64,000 nucleotides of DNA from NCBI GenBank assembly GCA_947561715.1, contig OX387201.1:10492001-10556000 (forward strand), written 5' to 3'. Source of the DNA: Ascidia mentula (lineage: Eukaryota > Chordata > Ascidiacea > Phlebobranchia > Ascidiidae). Below, piece after piece: positions 1-11,783 of this stretch. The notes under the pieces were generated by a model. That model was given only the letters and a program-made list of their open reading frames with translations, searched no databases and was not told the DNA's origin. Each line of letters opens with the position of its first letter. Position 1 is the stretch's first letter. A program made the position numbers and the translations under genes.

Positions 1-2341
1 TTAACGCTCCCTGAACGGACTTGAACAGGGCCGGTCGTAATGCCCTTTTTAGTGACGTCTCCCTTTTAAAGATGAAAGGGATATCCCCCGACTAAAGATA
101 AAAGTGGACAATGCTGTATTTATAGGAAATAAAGAGACGAAGGAAAATTTTTGCCAACTTAAATAAATTTGACTTTTTCAAATTTAGGTTGGTTAACGGC
201 GAGGTCGAATGAAACTTTTGGGAACCGGCCCTAGGTTTGTATTCGGAGTTGGCGAATGGGGGCGATCGGCAATATTGCGTCATGAGTTTTTGGATTAGTA
301 CCCCCTCCCTTCTAGAGAAGACGTCTGTATCGGCCCGTACATGAATTTGGGTATAGGGGATAACCCGGACAGTAAGTTTGAACAGACATTTTTTTCTGTT
401 TATTTGTCAAATAAACAAGTCGGGACTATATCAGCACTTGGACTTTGCCGCATGAAATAACCTATCATTCAACATTTCTGAAATCGGGGCGTGCTGGGCC
501 ACTTGCTGTTTGGATCCCTCCAAACGCAAGTATGGGACTTTCTAACGCTTTGAAGGTAGATCGTGTTCTTTTCACGGCAGCAGGATTATCTTGAATTTGC
601 GGCTCAACAATTTAATTTTCGGAGCTCGTTTCGGGCCACTGCAAAATTTAGATGATTTTATCCAGTCTTAGTTTATTCTCTTCTATGACCTGACAATTTT
701 GCCGAAAAGTGTTGTCTTCTTGACATCATATATAAGTTAAGAATACACGTTAAAATAACGACAAAACAATTAAAAACCTTGCTCGTTGTTGGCTGGTATG
801 TCTCTTTTTTTAGGTCCGATCGAACGAAAAATGGTACTTGTTTCGTAACAATGCTCCATGTTTGGAAACAATGGTTAGTTGTAGGTAGGGTATCGATTTA
901 TGCCTTTTTCGCCAGCATTCTAAGTGTTCGATACGCAACGCCGATGTTCGACACAGACGGCGTGATTAAATGTTAAGTTACCGGTATGCAGCAGTACTAA
1001 CAGACAAACGCTGTTGTTATCTACAAATGTCCATAAATTGAATTACTACAATAACTTTATTAAGGCCTAACATATCGATCACGCCAAACTTGCAACATTC
1101 ACATCGATCTTACTAGTTTTCTTTTATCGGAGATTCGACGCCAACGATTTTCTAATTAACATGTAGTTGTTAATTTTTTGCCGTAGATGCTAGTGGCAAA
1201 AGCGACTCAAAGACGTTGATACCAGTATAAGTCGTTTAATTTTAAACCGCAAACAAATATTTTGGGAGAAATTTGTATTTCGAGTCTCTATCAAATAAAA
1301 CCATTTAACTGAACGGTTACGTAGTGTTGAAAACTTGGCATCGTCGTTTGGGATCCCCACCCAAGATAAATTTGACTGTTTGAAGCATTGTTACCGAACA
1401 CGTGGCATTGTTACAAAACAAGTAGTAATTTTTGTTCAATCGAAAAGAGACTTAGCGGCCTCTACAACATGCAAGGTTTTTATTTGTTTGGTCGTTATTT
1501 CAATGTGTATTCTAAACTTATGTAAGTACAAGAATCATGTAATCGAAATATGGTCATTCTCGTGCGTTAGTTACCAAATACGACATTTTTCTTTTCGATA
1601 CGTACGACAATTTTTCTCAAGATGTTCGACACGCAATAAAAAATCGACGCCTTGGTTGTAGGTTTAACGCGCTTAATCACTGAACGTTAAAAAATTTAAA
1701 GTGAGTGCTGAAAGTTTTTGCATGGATTTTGTCCAAAAATTTATTGCAGTATGCGTTTATTTGGCCATCTAAACAGGCAAATTTATTTTGGGTGGGGATC
1801 GCAAAAGATATGATGCCATTAAGTTTTTAACACTACGCAACCGCTCAGTAAAAGCTGCAGAGTCTCGAAATACAATTTTTTTCCCAAAAAATTTTGTGCG
1901 TTTGAAAGTAAACGACTTATACTGGCACCAAATCTCAAACCACTTTACCACCTTGACAAATACATGCCAATAGGGGAATCGTTACAGTCCAATTTAAAAA
2001 AAAAGAAAACTAGTCGAATATGCAATAAACCAACAATTAGGCTACTTTATTTTGGCGATTGCTGTCTCAGGCTTAAAATTGACTGCCCCTAGGTAAGGCG
2101 ACTGTCTGTTTTGAGCAAGTTCTTCAAACCTTGCTTAGCTTTCCAGAACAACATGGACAACAGTTATAACTCTGAGTATTGTAATTAAACAAATAACCCG
2201 AAGCTTGGCAACAATCTTTATTTTGATTGGTAATGCTTTGTTTCAGAAAGCAGCATCCAATAAAGTATCAGAATAAAATGGAATAGAGGAGAAGGAGTTG
2301 GAGAAAGAGATACAGTCGATCTTGTGCGAGGTCAAAGGACG
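1..2341. other. gene-free stretch, left edge
   Basis: I see no coding exon here. Open frames are short, lack splice context and have no recognisable protein. CpG is more frequent than in the gene bodies to the right. The only structure found is the inverted repeat listed separately at 1350-1801. Confidence 0.5.
1350..1801. repeat. 452-bp element with ~31-bp inverted ends
   Basis: Positions 1350-1381 (core GGATCCCCACCCAAGATAAA) recur in inverted orientation at 1771-1801 with a few mismatches. The roughly 390 bp between them has no convincing coding capacity. This is the structure of a miniature inverted-repeat element or a diverged foldback copy. No clear target-site duplication was found, so the exact ends and class are open. 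Confidence 0.55.
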
Positions 2342-2744
2342 TACCGTATTTTACGGACCATAAAGCGCACCCGATTATAAGGCGCACTGTCAATAAATTG
2401 CTTTGATTAGTGTTTTGTTCATACATAAGGCGCACCGGGCTATAGAACGCAACGTATTTTAAGGAGTATGGGTTACCGTATAAAGCTCATTAAACAAAAA
2501 CTTGTTACGTAATAAATGTAAGCAAATCACAATAGTATGAATATCACAGTTGCTAGTTGCTTTTACCGTAGTTTATTGTGTAAGACGGTGGTTTATTTAT
2601 AATAGTATCGGTACTGGTTTTGAGTGTAGGCAATAAAGCACTACTTGATCCATACATTAGGCGCACCGGCTTATAAGGCGCACGATCAATTTATGAGGAA
2701 AAAAAAGGATTTAAGTTGCGCCTTATGGTCCGTAAAATACGGTA
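2342..2744. mobile_element. non-autonomous DNA transposon (MITE) with 'TACCGTATTTTACGG' inverted ends
   Basis: The left end 2342-2370 and the right end 2716-2744 are near-perfect inverted copies, beginning TACCGTATTTTACGGACCAT. The motif TAAGGCGCAC and close variants recur several times inside (about 2374, 2424, 2659 and 2676), in keeping with sub-terminal repeats. If the outer TA is the duplicated target, the element proper is 2344-2742. It encodes no transposase, so it must have been mobilised in trans. Terminal motifs of this kind are common in animal MITEs; I do not assign a superfamily. Confidence 0.75.
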
Positions 2745-3919
2745 ATTCGCTGAAACTGGTCACGCATGATGGACACCAGCAAGTGTTTACAAATTGTCTT
2801 AAAATGCTTTTTTTGCAGCGATACGAAATACGAGGAAAACGTGAAACAGAGAATGTATGTAATCCAAGGCGCTTTACAACACTTATGTGCGCTGCACTTT
2901 ACACATACAAATTGAAAATCTTGGTTTCACTAATAAATTGACTTTTGATTATAATTTTCTAAGTCGACATGATTTGATTGTAAACTTCCTGGAAACATAA
3001 ATCTTTTGTTGAAGTGTTTTAGTAATACCTCATTGTGACGTAAAGTGCCTTGTCCGAAGTATCCATGACATCTTGACTCCTGGGAGTAATTCACATGTTT
3101 TTTCAAAAGCGTCATTTGGGGAGTGGTTTGAAGAAAGTAGTACACTTCAACCAAAATATTTGGAAACTACCATAAAACAAAACTTTGTAATAACTAATGT
3201 AGTGACAGGACCTTCTCCGAGGAAGAGCAGTGACGTTTGCTCTTTGCTTCGTTACGCTCGAGCAACTTTGCGACAACCATTCCCAGAGGATAATTTGCCT
3301 CCGGATAAACCATTTGTTTCGTGTTTTAAAGCTGCAGCTGCCAAAAAGCTCATTTGTTTCTGCAGGAAAGGCTTGATACCTGCACTTTGATGTAAAAGAG
3401 ATTTTTAACCTGAAGAATCAGCACGAAGCATCTATGAGTAAGTTCTTTCAGCAAACTGTGCAACTCAACATTGTGTAAAATTATTTAGAGCGTTTTTGCG
3501 GTGTTATGTGATGATAAAGTGGGTGTGAGTAGACCTACCATACATTCTCCTTTGGAAGACATGTGTTATATTCTTAAAAATACATCTTAGGACACTGAAA
3601 TTACCCAAAAGTCTTCTAAAACAGGTTGCGCCATATATTGGCCTATAAATTTAAATACTGTGCCATAAATTTACTACTACAGCATAAACAAATTATAAGT
3701 TTACCTTACAATTGTAATAGTTATGGCAACATAGGTTAAAACCTCACACAGTTCATGAGAATTTTTGTGACAAATGAGTGCAGGCCCTACAAAAGTGTTT
3801 GCCTTTTCGATTGTGTTATACAAATTTTTGTGTACTATGTGTTAGTGTGCACTTGAACGGATAAGATTATTAAGTGTTTTGTGCAATGAGTTTGTAATTG
3901 TTTTTATTTTTAAAATCAG
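2745..3919. other. intergenic, one unexplained ORF
   Basis: This is the region between the MITE and the GOLIM4-like gene. A 105-codon plus-strand frame ends at 3390. Its last ~60 residues look protein-like (mixed polar and hydrophobic, with a KAAAAKKLICFCRKG stretch), but it has no start context, no splice partner and no family I recognise. It may be a relic of a mobile element. Nothing else was identified. Confidence 0.3.
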
Positions 3920-3942
3920 TCCACATCAACTCCAAGAACTCT

Positions 3943-6900
3943 ATGATGTTTAATCGACGGCACCGGGGATGGATTCAAACCACAATCATTTTAATTTTGA
4001 TTGTTGCACTTGGCTATGGGGTGTATCTGTACAATTTACTCCAAGGAAAAATGCAGCATATGGACATAAAATCTCAGAGATTTCAGTCACAACACCAATC
4101 GTTATCATCCCAACTTCAAGGTAAACAGTTTTTGTTATATACTTATTATATGTGTGTTTTTATGTTTTCTTTTATAGTTGTGTATGAAGACAGATCCAAG
4201 TTAGAAGGTTTTTTGCAAAAAGAAAAAACAGATCATCAAAGCACAAAAGATGGTAACACCTGGTTTACTTTGTTGCCTTCAAATAAACTAATCACAGCAT
4301 ACACTGGTGTTGTTGTTTTATATCCACATGTAGATATAAAACCTGGAAATTTGGATATTTGTTCTGAATATATATTTGTATATACTGCAAGACTTAGACC
4401 TAGTGAAAATGTAAACTCATGTCCATCACACAAACAAATTCCATGAGCATTGTTTACATATAAAATTATTGTGATCATTGGGCTGTCTGGGTCTCTACTT
4501 TGTGAGAGTCTGATTATGACCAACGAATAATTGGTCATGATTAGATAATGTAAACAGATGTAGTAATGCATAGGTACATATGCTAAGGGAGACATCCTAA
4601 AATATTGTTTTAACTTATAGCCCTTATTGTTTTAAACAGTAATTTGATGTTGTTATATAAAATATAAATATCACTTGCAGAATTGGAACAACATCTTCAG
4701 TCACATCAGGTTGCGCTTGAAAAGCTGGACAAAGAACACCAACTTAAATTTGAGGAGCTAAACAGCAAACACCTCAATTCTCAGGTTATTTTAACTTTGT
4801 ACTAGTTAGTTTTGGTATGGTTGGTTTTGATTGTGATGAAAATACTTGGCAAGTAGCATATATGTGGAGGCCTGAAACAGTTGCTTTGTTGTTGTCAATT
4901 ATGATCAAAATTCATTGGAGGCTCATAAAGATTTAGCTGTATTTTAATATTTGAGTAATATATAATGCTATTTTTTGCACATATACAGTGGTCACTAATG
5001 TTTAGTTTTATTTAACAGGAGCAGTTAAAAGATGCAAATAAGAGAATCGATGAGATCAAGGCAAAAAACAAAAATTCTGCCCAACAGTATGAGGAGCAAT
5101 TAAACCAGTTGCAACAACAACTGCAAGAGAAATCTGGTCTTCAATCCAATGTCAATGATCTTCAAAGTACTTTTATATGTAAGAATTTAAACCAAGGTTT
5201 TTACTTCAATTGATATTTTAGGCAAATTCACTCAGTTGCAAAATGAACATGACAAACTCCAGCAGAACCACAATCAACTGAAAGTAGATCATGTGGTTAA
5301 TCAGGTACAATTAATTCATTTTTTCCTTTATAAACTTTTTGCGTAAATGCATATTGGTACCATGCTTCTGTAAATGTGTAAACCTATGGTTGTTTTACAG
5401 AAAGAAGTTGGCAAATACCTAAAGTTGCACTCCTTGTTATCTGGCCTTGGAGCTGATATTCTTAAACTTGACCACCCAAATTTAGGCAAATTGCGTCCTG
5501 ATGACAGGGCCATGGTTTTTGGTAGGTCATAACACAGCTAACTAACATACAGTGATTCCTGGACATGGGTTAGATATACTTGGGTATATAGGTATAAAAA
5601 AAATTCCGATGTTGAACAACTATGACATTATTTTAACTGTCAGTGTTTTTTTTTTTCCTTTCATACTTTATGTGACTTTTTATCACAGCTCATTTTGGAG
5701 GGGATCCCAAAAATGCACAGTTAATGGAAAACAATCGTGAAAAATTGCTGCAACAGCAAGAAAGCAGATCAATGTTGCTGGAAAAACAGCGCCTGGAAAA
5801 GCAGCAACGGGACAATATGCTGGCTGCCAGAAACAATGCGCAACAACAAAACGAAATGCAACCCCTTGATCCAGAGAAAAAGCAAGCACCACAAGAAAAC
5901 AGTGAGAAATTGGTCCCTGTTTCAAATTGCCGCCTTAATGACTGATGTAATGTTGTGCTTCTAGACATATGTCTATTGCCAAAAGAAGTCGGAACATGCA
6001 CAGCATCAATGCATAGATATTATTATGACACACAAGTTAACCGTTGCTTGGTTTTTATTTTCACTGGTTGTGGGGGAAATAATAACAATTTTGCGTCTTA
6101 CAGAGAATGTGAAGAAAAATGCCATGGTAAGTTCTGCAACAATGCACACATCTGTTTATGTTAGGTATACTTTAAGTTAGCGAAAGAGTTTTACCACGTT
6201 TTTTAAACAACCTGTTCATTTTGAAGCTTACTACTGACTTCCTTTTTTTGACTTTTTTATTTGGTGTTTACTTGAAAAAGTCCAAAATTCGCCATGAATT
6301 GTGGCAGCAAAATTTACTGCAGGTTTGTGGCAATCCCACATTGTTTCAACATTTTTTTGTTTATAAAGGTGTGAGTGATCCACAATCAGTTTCAACTGAA
6401 AAATCACACCTCCCAGATCATCCTGTGGATAATCATCAACTTAATGATCAGCAGGAAGATGCAGATCCCCATGAACAAGCAGATCATAATAAGAATAATG
6501 AAGACCCTGTTAGAGCTCAGGAGTACCATAAGGACCAAGATCAGCCTGAAAATAATGAAAGCCAGGATATTCAAGGTATGCTACCAACTTTTATTTGTCA
6601 AAACAAAAGCTGTAATGTATTGATTTTTAACCTGGTGTATGTATCTACATTTGTCAATGATGCTCTAATTTTATTCAAGTGTATTGAACTATATGCCATT
6701 GCTTGTTAATTGTATCACACTACAAATGCAATTCAAGATCCGGCAGCTGCATTATATATAAAACAAGAACTTGATTGTTAAGGTAATGAAGTTTTAGGTT
6801 GTTACATTTTGCCACTTTTTACATTGGTGTTATGTTTTGTATCAAAAATACCATAAAAGTTTATTGTGATTGGCATTGTTGTGCTGTGCTCCAATTGCCA

Positions 6901-9688
6901 GTCATTTATAACCTTATATGTACAGGCACGTTTTTCTAGTGCATTCATATTGATAATTAATCAACAGTTTAAAATTATTAGTAGATGTTTCTATACGTAT
7001 ACATATGTTGCCATGTATGTGAAACTGTATTGTACAAATTCATTACAAAAATGCATGTGTTGTTATCATTTAGGAATTTAAAATGTGGTGAGCAAAACTT
7101 ATTTATTCAATCGATAGTTTTGTTCAATAAATTGTAGTTTAAACACAGCTCAGAAAAATATCTTGAAATATCTTCAATTATAAATGGATATGGCCTTTTG
7201 AATTAATTCAATTGAACACTTTCAGATGTTGGTGCCGAGCATGAGACAGACATTGAGCGAGAAGACAAAGAAAAGGCTCCATCTGAAGAAAACAATGACC
7301 AAGTTGAAGATGTTGACAGCATTCAACAAGAAAACAATCTTTCGGTTTGTGACACAATCTGCTGTGATATTGTATTGGAATCATGAACAAGCAAACCTAA
7401 TGCATTTGTTTATTGTCGCAGGAGGACAGAGTTGATCATGGAGAGAATGGAGGTGAAAAAAGTGAAGAATTGAAGCAAATTGAGATGGAGGAAAGAAAAG
7501 CCAAGGAGGCTGAACAGCTTGCAAGACAGGAACTTGACCAACAAAATGACCAGAAAGTAACTTAATTTTGTTGAGGTTAAATCGCCAAACAATTACTTCA
7601 TTTTGATGGTAGTGCTGTGAGCTGCATGCAGATGGCCATCGTTTTCACCTATGAGGTTGCTGCACATTGGTCGAGACAGTTGCCATCTGTATGCAGCTCA
7701 CAGAAATGATATTGTTGACTTCATGCTTATATATTTGATAGTACTTCCCGGTGCACTGTTTTGATAAGAGGCTGACAGTAAAACATTTATATTAGCATGA
7801 GCTTCTGAGAGCTTGATCTCACTTTCTCAGGTGCTGCAAGTGACATGCTGTGACGTGAGCACCTGTGGAAGTGAGATCAAACTTAAGCTAATATAAATGT
7901 TTTATAGTCAGTCTCTTATCAAAACAATGCACCAGCAAGTGCTATAGTTATAGACCAGAGACTGACACAGTGCATTAAGGAAATTTATATATATTTGGTA
8001 GTGTTCGTCAAGACAACTTACACTTAAGTTTTAATAAACCTGTGCAGTAAAATATGTCAGCATCTTTATTTAAGGAATTAAAAAATGGTTTTCTTTAAAT
8101 CATACCACCACAGTTATAGTTAAAATGTCACGTTACTGGCATTGGGAACTATCACACTAGCATAAAATTATACTGTCCCATTCTCATTAATGCTGACCAC
8201 GTTTATGCTTGACTGGTTGGATTAGGACACAGCTAGTGAAACCTCTGCCTTATTGTTGGGCTTGAGTTTACTGTATTTGGTATGCAATGAATGGAACCAT
8301 TTTCTGCAAGAGCTCTATATTATAGATCAACAGGGCATGTTTGTTAAAACTGTTTTTGTCCCTATGTTTATTTCTCAATCATGAATAAACAGTAGTTGTG
8401 GATATAAGTGACAAAAACTATAACATCCAATGTGTGCCACAAAATAAAGCATTGGTTTTTTTGTCCATGTGTTAAATTTTGGTCTGATTTTAAGGATGAA
8501 AACAATGATAAAAGCGAATCAAAAGGAAATCCCATTGAAATGCTCAAGGAGTTGCAAGAGCAAAACAAACAAATTTTGAATGTTCAAGCTGCACAAATTG
8601 AGGAGCTCGTTAAGCAGAAGCAGGCAGATCTGCATAAAGGTACTGGCAGATATTTTTAAGCTTCATAGATGATAAATTCAACTTCCTATCAGGCCAAGTT
8701 CATGGGCAAATTTTTGAAGAAGAAGCCAAAAATCTTGGGATGGTTAACAACAAACAACAACAATCTGATAATGATGAAGATGCCGAACAATATGGTATGT
8801 TCTTTATATTGCAGACAACTAATCTCAGACAAGGAACAATTTTGAAAGCTTGTGTGGTTACTTGTGCATATTTTTGTCCTGTAAATTTTAATTAAATGTA
8901 AACGCTTTTGCTAAGAAACAAAGCATAAATAACATTTTTAGTAAAATTTTGTAACAATGCAATGTACATAGGACTGTAAGTTTTAGGGAGCAAGTTATTG
9001 ATGTTTGCTGGGAATGCATATTTTATCACAAAATATATATGTAGCTAGTAAATTTCTTCCACATAAGCCTCTACAATATCCCCACTGATTAATACACACA
9101 CAGATGAAGACAACGCACAAGTGGATGTACCACCTGCAGAACGACCACACAAGGAAGATCCTCAATTTGTTGGTCATGCTCCTGTTGGCAACGAGAATGA
9201 CCACAATCGTGGTGAAGAAGATGAAGTAAGATAACTTCATCGTGTTTTCTTGTAACAGAAAAAACACTTGTCAGCTGTTTTGACCATAGTTGTCGTTAAG
9301 GTATCTCACTGACAAAGCAAGGCTGTGGAGTGAAATAATTCTAAAAAATGGATGTAGGTGTTTTTTTTAAATATCACCGCATACTATATATATATATAGA
9401 AATATATATATATATTGTTATGCCCGTTTAAGATTTCGATATTTTTGTGCTTGTGTCACTGCTATAGAAAATAATATGTTGCTTTTGCTCTTCGTCATTC
9501 AACAGCAAGGTTACAACGGAGAAAATGACAACGGCGAAGAAGAGGATGACGAATACGCTGAAGAAAACGACGATAACAATGGATACGGTGACAGCAAGGA
9601 AGATGACTTCGAAAGCGACCCTGATAGTCGACATCAGCAAGCCCTGGCGCAACCTGACAAGAAGGAAGCTCGAAGGCGAGAAATGTAG
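3943..9688 (+). CDS. GOLIM4: GOLIM4/GPP130-like Golgi type II membrane protein with a Kunitz domain
   Basis: Fifteen exons: 3943-4120, 4178-4252, 4681-4784, 5019-5166, 5222-5304, 5401-5521, 5689-5901, 5965-6126, 6369-6575, 7226-7344, 7422-7556, 8495-8639, 8693-8794, 9104-9225 and 9506-9688. They sum to 698 residues, close to vertebrate GOLIM4 (~700). A short basic cytosolic tail (NRRHRGW) is followed by one membrane segment (~12-33), then a Q/E/K-rich lumenal coiled coil. Family landmarks are HQSLSSQLQVVYEDRSKLE just after the membrane segment and the terminal EARRREM. Exon 8 adds a complete Kunitz domain (~308-361), absent from vertebrate GOLIM4 as I know it. The rest is an acidic D/E/N/Q lumenal tail. 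GOLIM4 cycles between cis-Golgi and endosomes. Two nearby ATGs (3943, 3946) could start it, and an acceptor at 3918-3919 lies 23 nt upstream. The exon 4 donor could instead be 5178 (+4 residues). The family call is strong; the cell role of the Kunitz form is inference. Confidence 0.88.
5965..6126 (+). other. Kunitz/BPTI domain exon inside the GOLIM4-like gene
   Basis: This 162-nt exon begins and ends in phase 1, so it can be gained or skipped without shifting the frame. It encodes the full Kunitz cysteine pattern: C-8-C-15-C-7-C-12-C-3-C, with YYYD after the second cysteine and FTGCGGNNNNF around the fourth. All six cysteines are present. The residue after the second cysteine (the P1 position of inhibitors) is threonine, not the lysine or arginine of trypsin-type inhibitors. 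Strong inhibition of trypsin-like proteases is therefore not expected. In a type II protein the domain would sit in the oxidising Golgi lumen, where its disulfides can form. Confidence 0.9.
7615..7703. repeat. 89-nt imperfect hairpin in intron 11 of the GOLIM4-like gene
   Basis: CTGTGAGCTGCATGCAGATG at the left end pairs with TGCCATCTGTATGCAGCTCACAG at 7681-7703 over about 23 positions with one G-U wobble. Weaker pairing continues toward the loop. It could be a tiny MITE or a pre-miRNA-like hairpin. It lies only 40 nt from a second, larger inverted repeat, which favours a mobile origin. Confidence 0.6.
7744..7940. mobile_element. ~197-bp palindromic MITE in the same intron
   Basis: The left arm (GGTGCACTGTTTTGATAAGA and onward) is repeated in reverse complement in the right arm, ending at about 7940. 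Arm-to-arm pairing extends over roughly 80 bp and includes TAAAACATTTATATTAGC opposite GCTAATATAAATGTTTTA. The short centre carries a smaller nested inverted repeat (CAGGTGCT/AGCACCTG). There is no coding content. The structure is typical of a foldback MITE inserted in an intron. Confidence 0.7.
9384..9415. repeat. TA dinucleotide tract
   Basis: Two runs of alternating T and A are separated by a few bases in the last intron of the GOLIM4-like gene. It is a simple repeat with no inferred function. Confidence 0.8.
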
Positions 9689-11783
9689 CCACAAAAAGCA
9701 AACTGAACACTGTAACCCCAAACACAACGTATGCACTACGTTTTTTCCATTGTTAAAGACTGACCCTGTTGCCGATAGAATATAGTTGCCTTAGTTGTGA
9801 TGAAGTATTGGTGGACACGCTGAACCAATCGCTAGCCTTTGCACAACAAACTTGTTCGGTCGCTGACTACAGGTGCTGCCGTGTGATCATTTTTCACATG
9901 TGGAAATTGCAATTGCGCTTCACTTTTCCCCAAACACAGCAGAAATGTTAAACGGTGTTACCTATCAGCGATTTGCCAGTTTCGGTTGTTTTATCCTAGA
10001 AGGTCAACCACAGTTCAGCCGATCCTAAATGTGCCGGAAACAAATATTGTGTTCAGTAAAACCTTGTGCAAAACGCTGTCACTGACGTTTCTGTAATTTT
10101 TCTTATCTCGTCAGATTTATCCATGGCATCACTTTTATGTCCTAATTCTTTCCGTGATATTTTAACCAAACGACCAAACCATTGCATTATATCTGTGGCC
10201 TTGTTGGGTCAGAAAAATTTTTCTGCTATAAAATGTATAAAACGTAAGTTACACGTTATACCAAACTCTGATATTTCGCAATATTTGGGGATTTCCCACT
10301 GGCACTTTCTCGTGGACAAGCTGGTGAATGTTGTGCGTTACGTTTCACCATGCGACATATCATGTGCAGTATATGTGGTTTTACGTTATTTTATGTTTTA
10401 TGGTGATCGAATCGCCAATCTAAACTAAGTAGGAATAATGCAAAGGGTCTCGATATTTTACTCCTGTAACACACAACGCGAAAACATTATTTTGGCCGCA
10501 AAATGTTAAAAACGTTTGACGTTGGTATGGTAGATATTTCTGTCGGACACCAACGACAAATGTGAAATAGATCTGCTGCTCGTAACTCTTAATCTAATCA
10601 ACTTGCCCATTCTCCCTTTGCAATTAGTTCATTTTTTGAAGATAAATAATTATAAATAATTGTTTGCTGTTTAACATTAAACTGAACCTGTAAACTGTAA
10701 AATATCTGCGAATGGACGCATTTACTGAAGTTGATTGCTCCCTGGACATGGTTTCACTGTTGATGCAAAGCATTAGAAGCCGCATTAGCATAGTCTTAGC
10801 CGTCACTCGGCTATGATAGCTTCATTTTTGCTGTAATTTTGTAATTCAACAGCTAGTTTGCAAACAACATTTTTCTGTTTTAGCAACTGTTATTTTTGCA
10901 ATATTGCCTTGCTTGGTTACTGCGCACACCACAATTTCGTGCCGTCAGTTTCATTTCGAACAGGTGCGATTTTGTTAGATCTTCATGTTTCTTTAGCGTC
11001 TGTGCTGCACGCTCAAAAAACTTATACATCGTATTATTTAAAATAAAGTTTGAAATGAACGTCTGTCGCATTTATTCCATGTACGAGCCAACGTATAGTG
11101 TTTCCTTTTTTTAAATACGATTTTGACACAAATTTTAAAAACATTGGATAGAAAATATAGATAATTCTTTCAGCAAGGAATTAGGATTGCAAGAAAAGAC
11201 AATTAATTGCATGAAACAATTAAAATAAAAAGTTTTTTTATATTTGTAAGGCTTTATAACAACCAATTATGTGTAGTTATTTCTATCAAGGTAAGGTACC
11301 CATGAACAAAAGTACACTAATCGCCTGTAAAAGCTGGTGATTACAATCGATACAACAAAACAATTCGTGTTTAAACAAAGTTAAAGCATTTTGCAATAGA
11401 AATGAATGAAGATACCAAAAAAAAGTGTGATCAATAAACATTCTCTGGAGAAGTCGGACAGCATATGCGTCTTTTCAATTTTTTTATTCTATACCGACGA
11501 TTTCCTGTTTTTTTTTGTCAACGTTAACAAGAAATTTTAGTAAGTGCACGGGTATTACCTAAACACAGTCACAAGTGGTAAACAAACAAGGTTTGAAGCA
11601 AACGTTGCAAAGAGTCGCACAGAAGCGTAAGTCACGAAAAATATGTCATAGTATACTCGCAATTACGGAATCGAGTTCATACTCACATACACATGCGTGC
11701 ATTTTTTTTATATACGGCACAAATTTGAGTATCTCGTGGCGGTGGTACTATTGCACAACATTTTCTGTATACGTTCGTAAAAA
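9689..11783. other. intergenic stretch between convergent genes
   Basis: The stretch holds the 3' flanks of the GOLIM4-like gene (+) and the 319-residue gene (-). A 120-codon plus frame at 10066-10428 has irregular composition and no recognisable motif, and I do not regard it as a gene. No repeat or RNA gene was seen. Confidence 0.45.

Noticed and set aside
5167-5178. Alternative exon 4 donor at 5178 in the GOLIM4-like gene
   Set aside because: It keeps the frame (+4 residues) but leaves a 42-nt intron and interrupts the coiled coil. The donor after 5166 is more plausible. Not excluded.
10066-10428. 120-codon plus frame downstream of the GOLIM4-like gene
   Set aside because: Composition is irregular, there is no ATG context or splice partner, and no motif was recognised.
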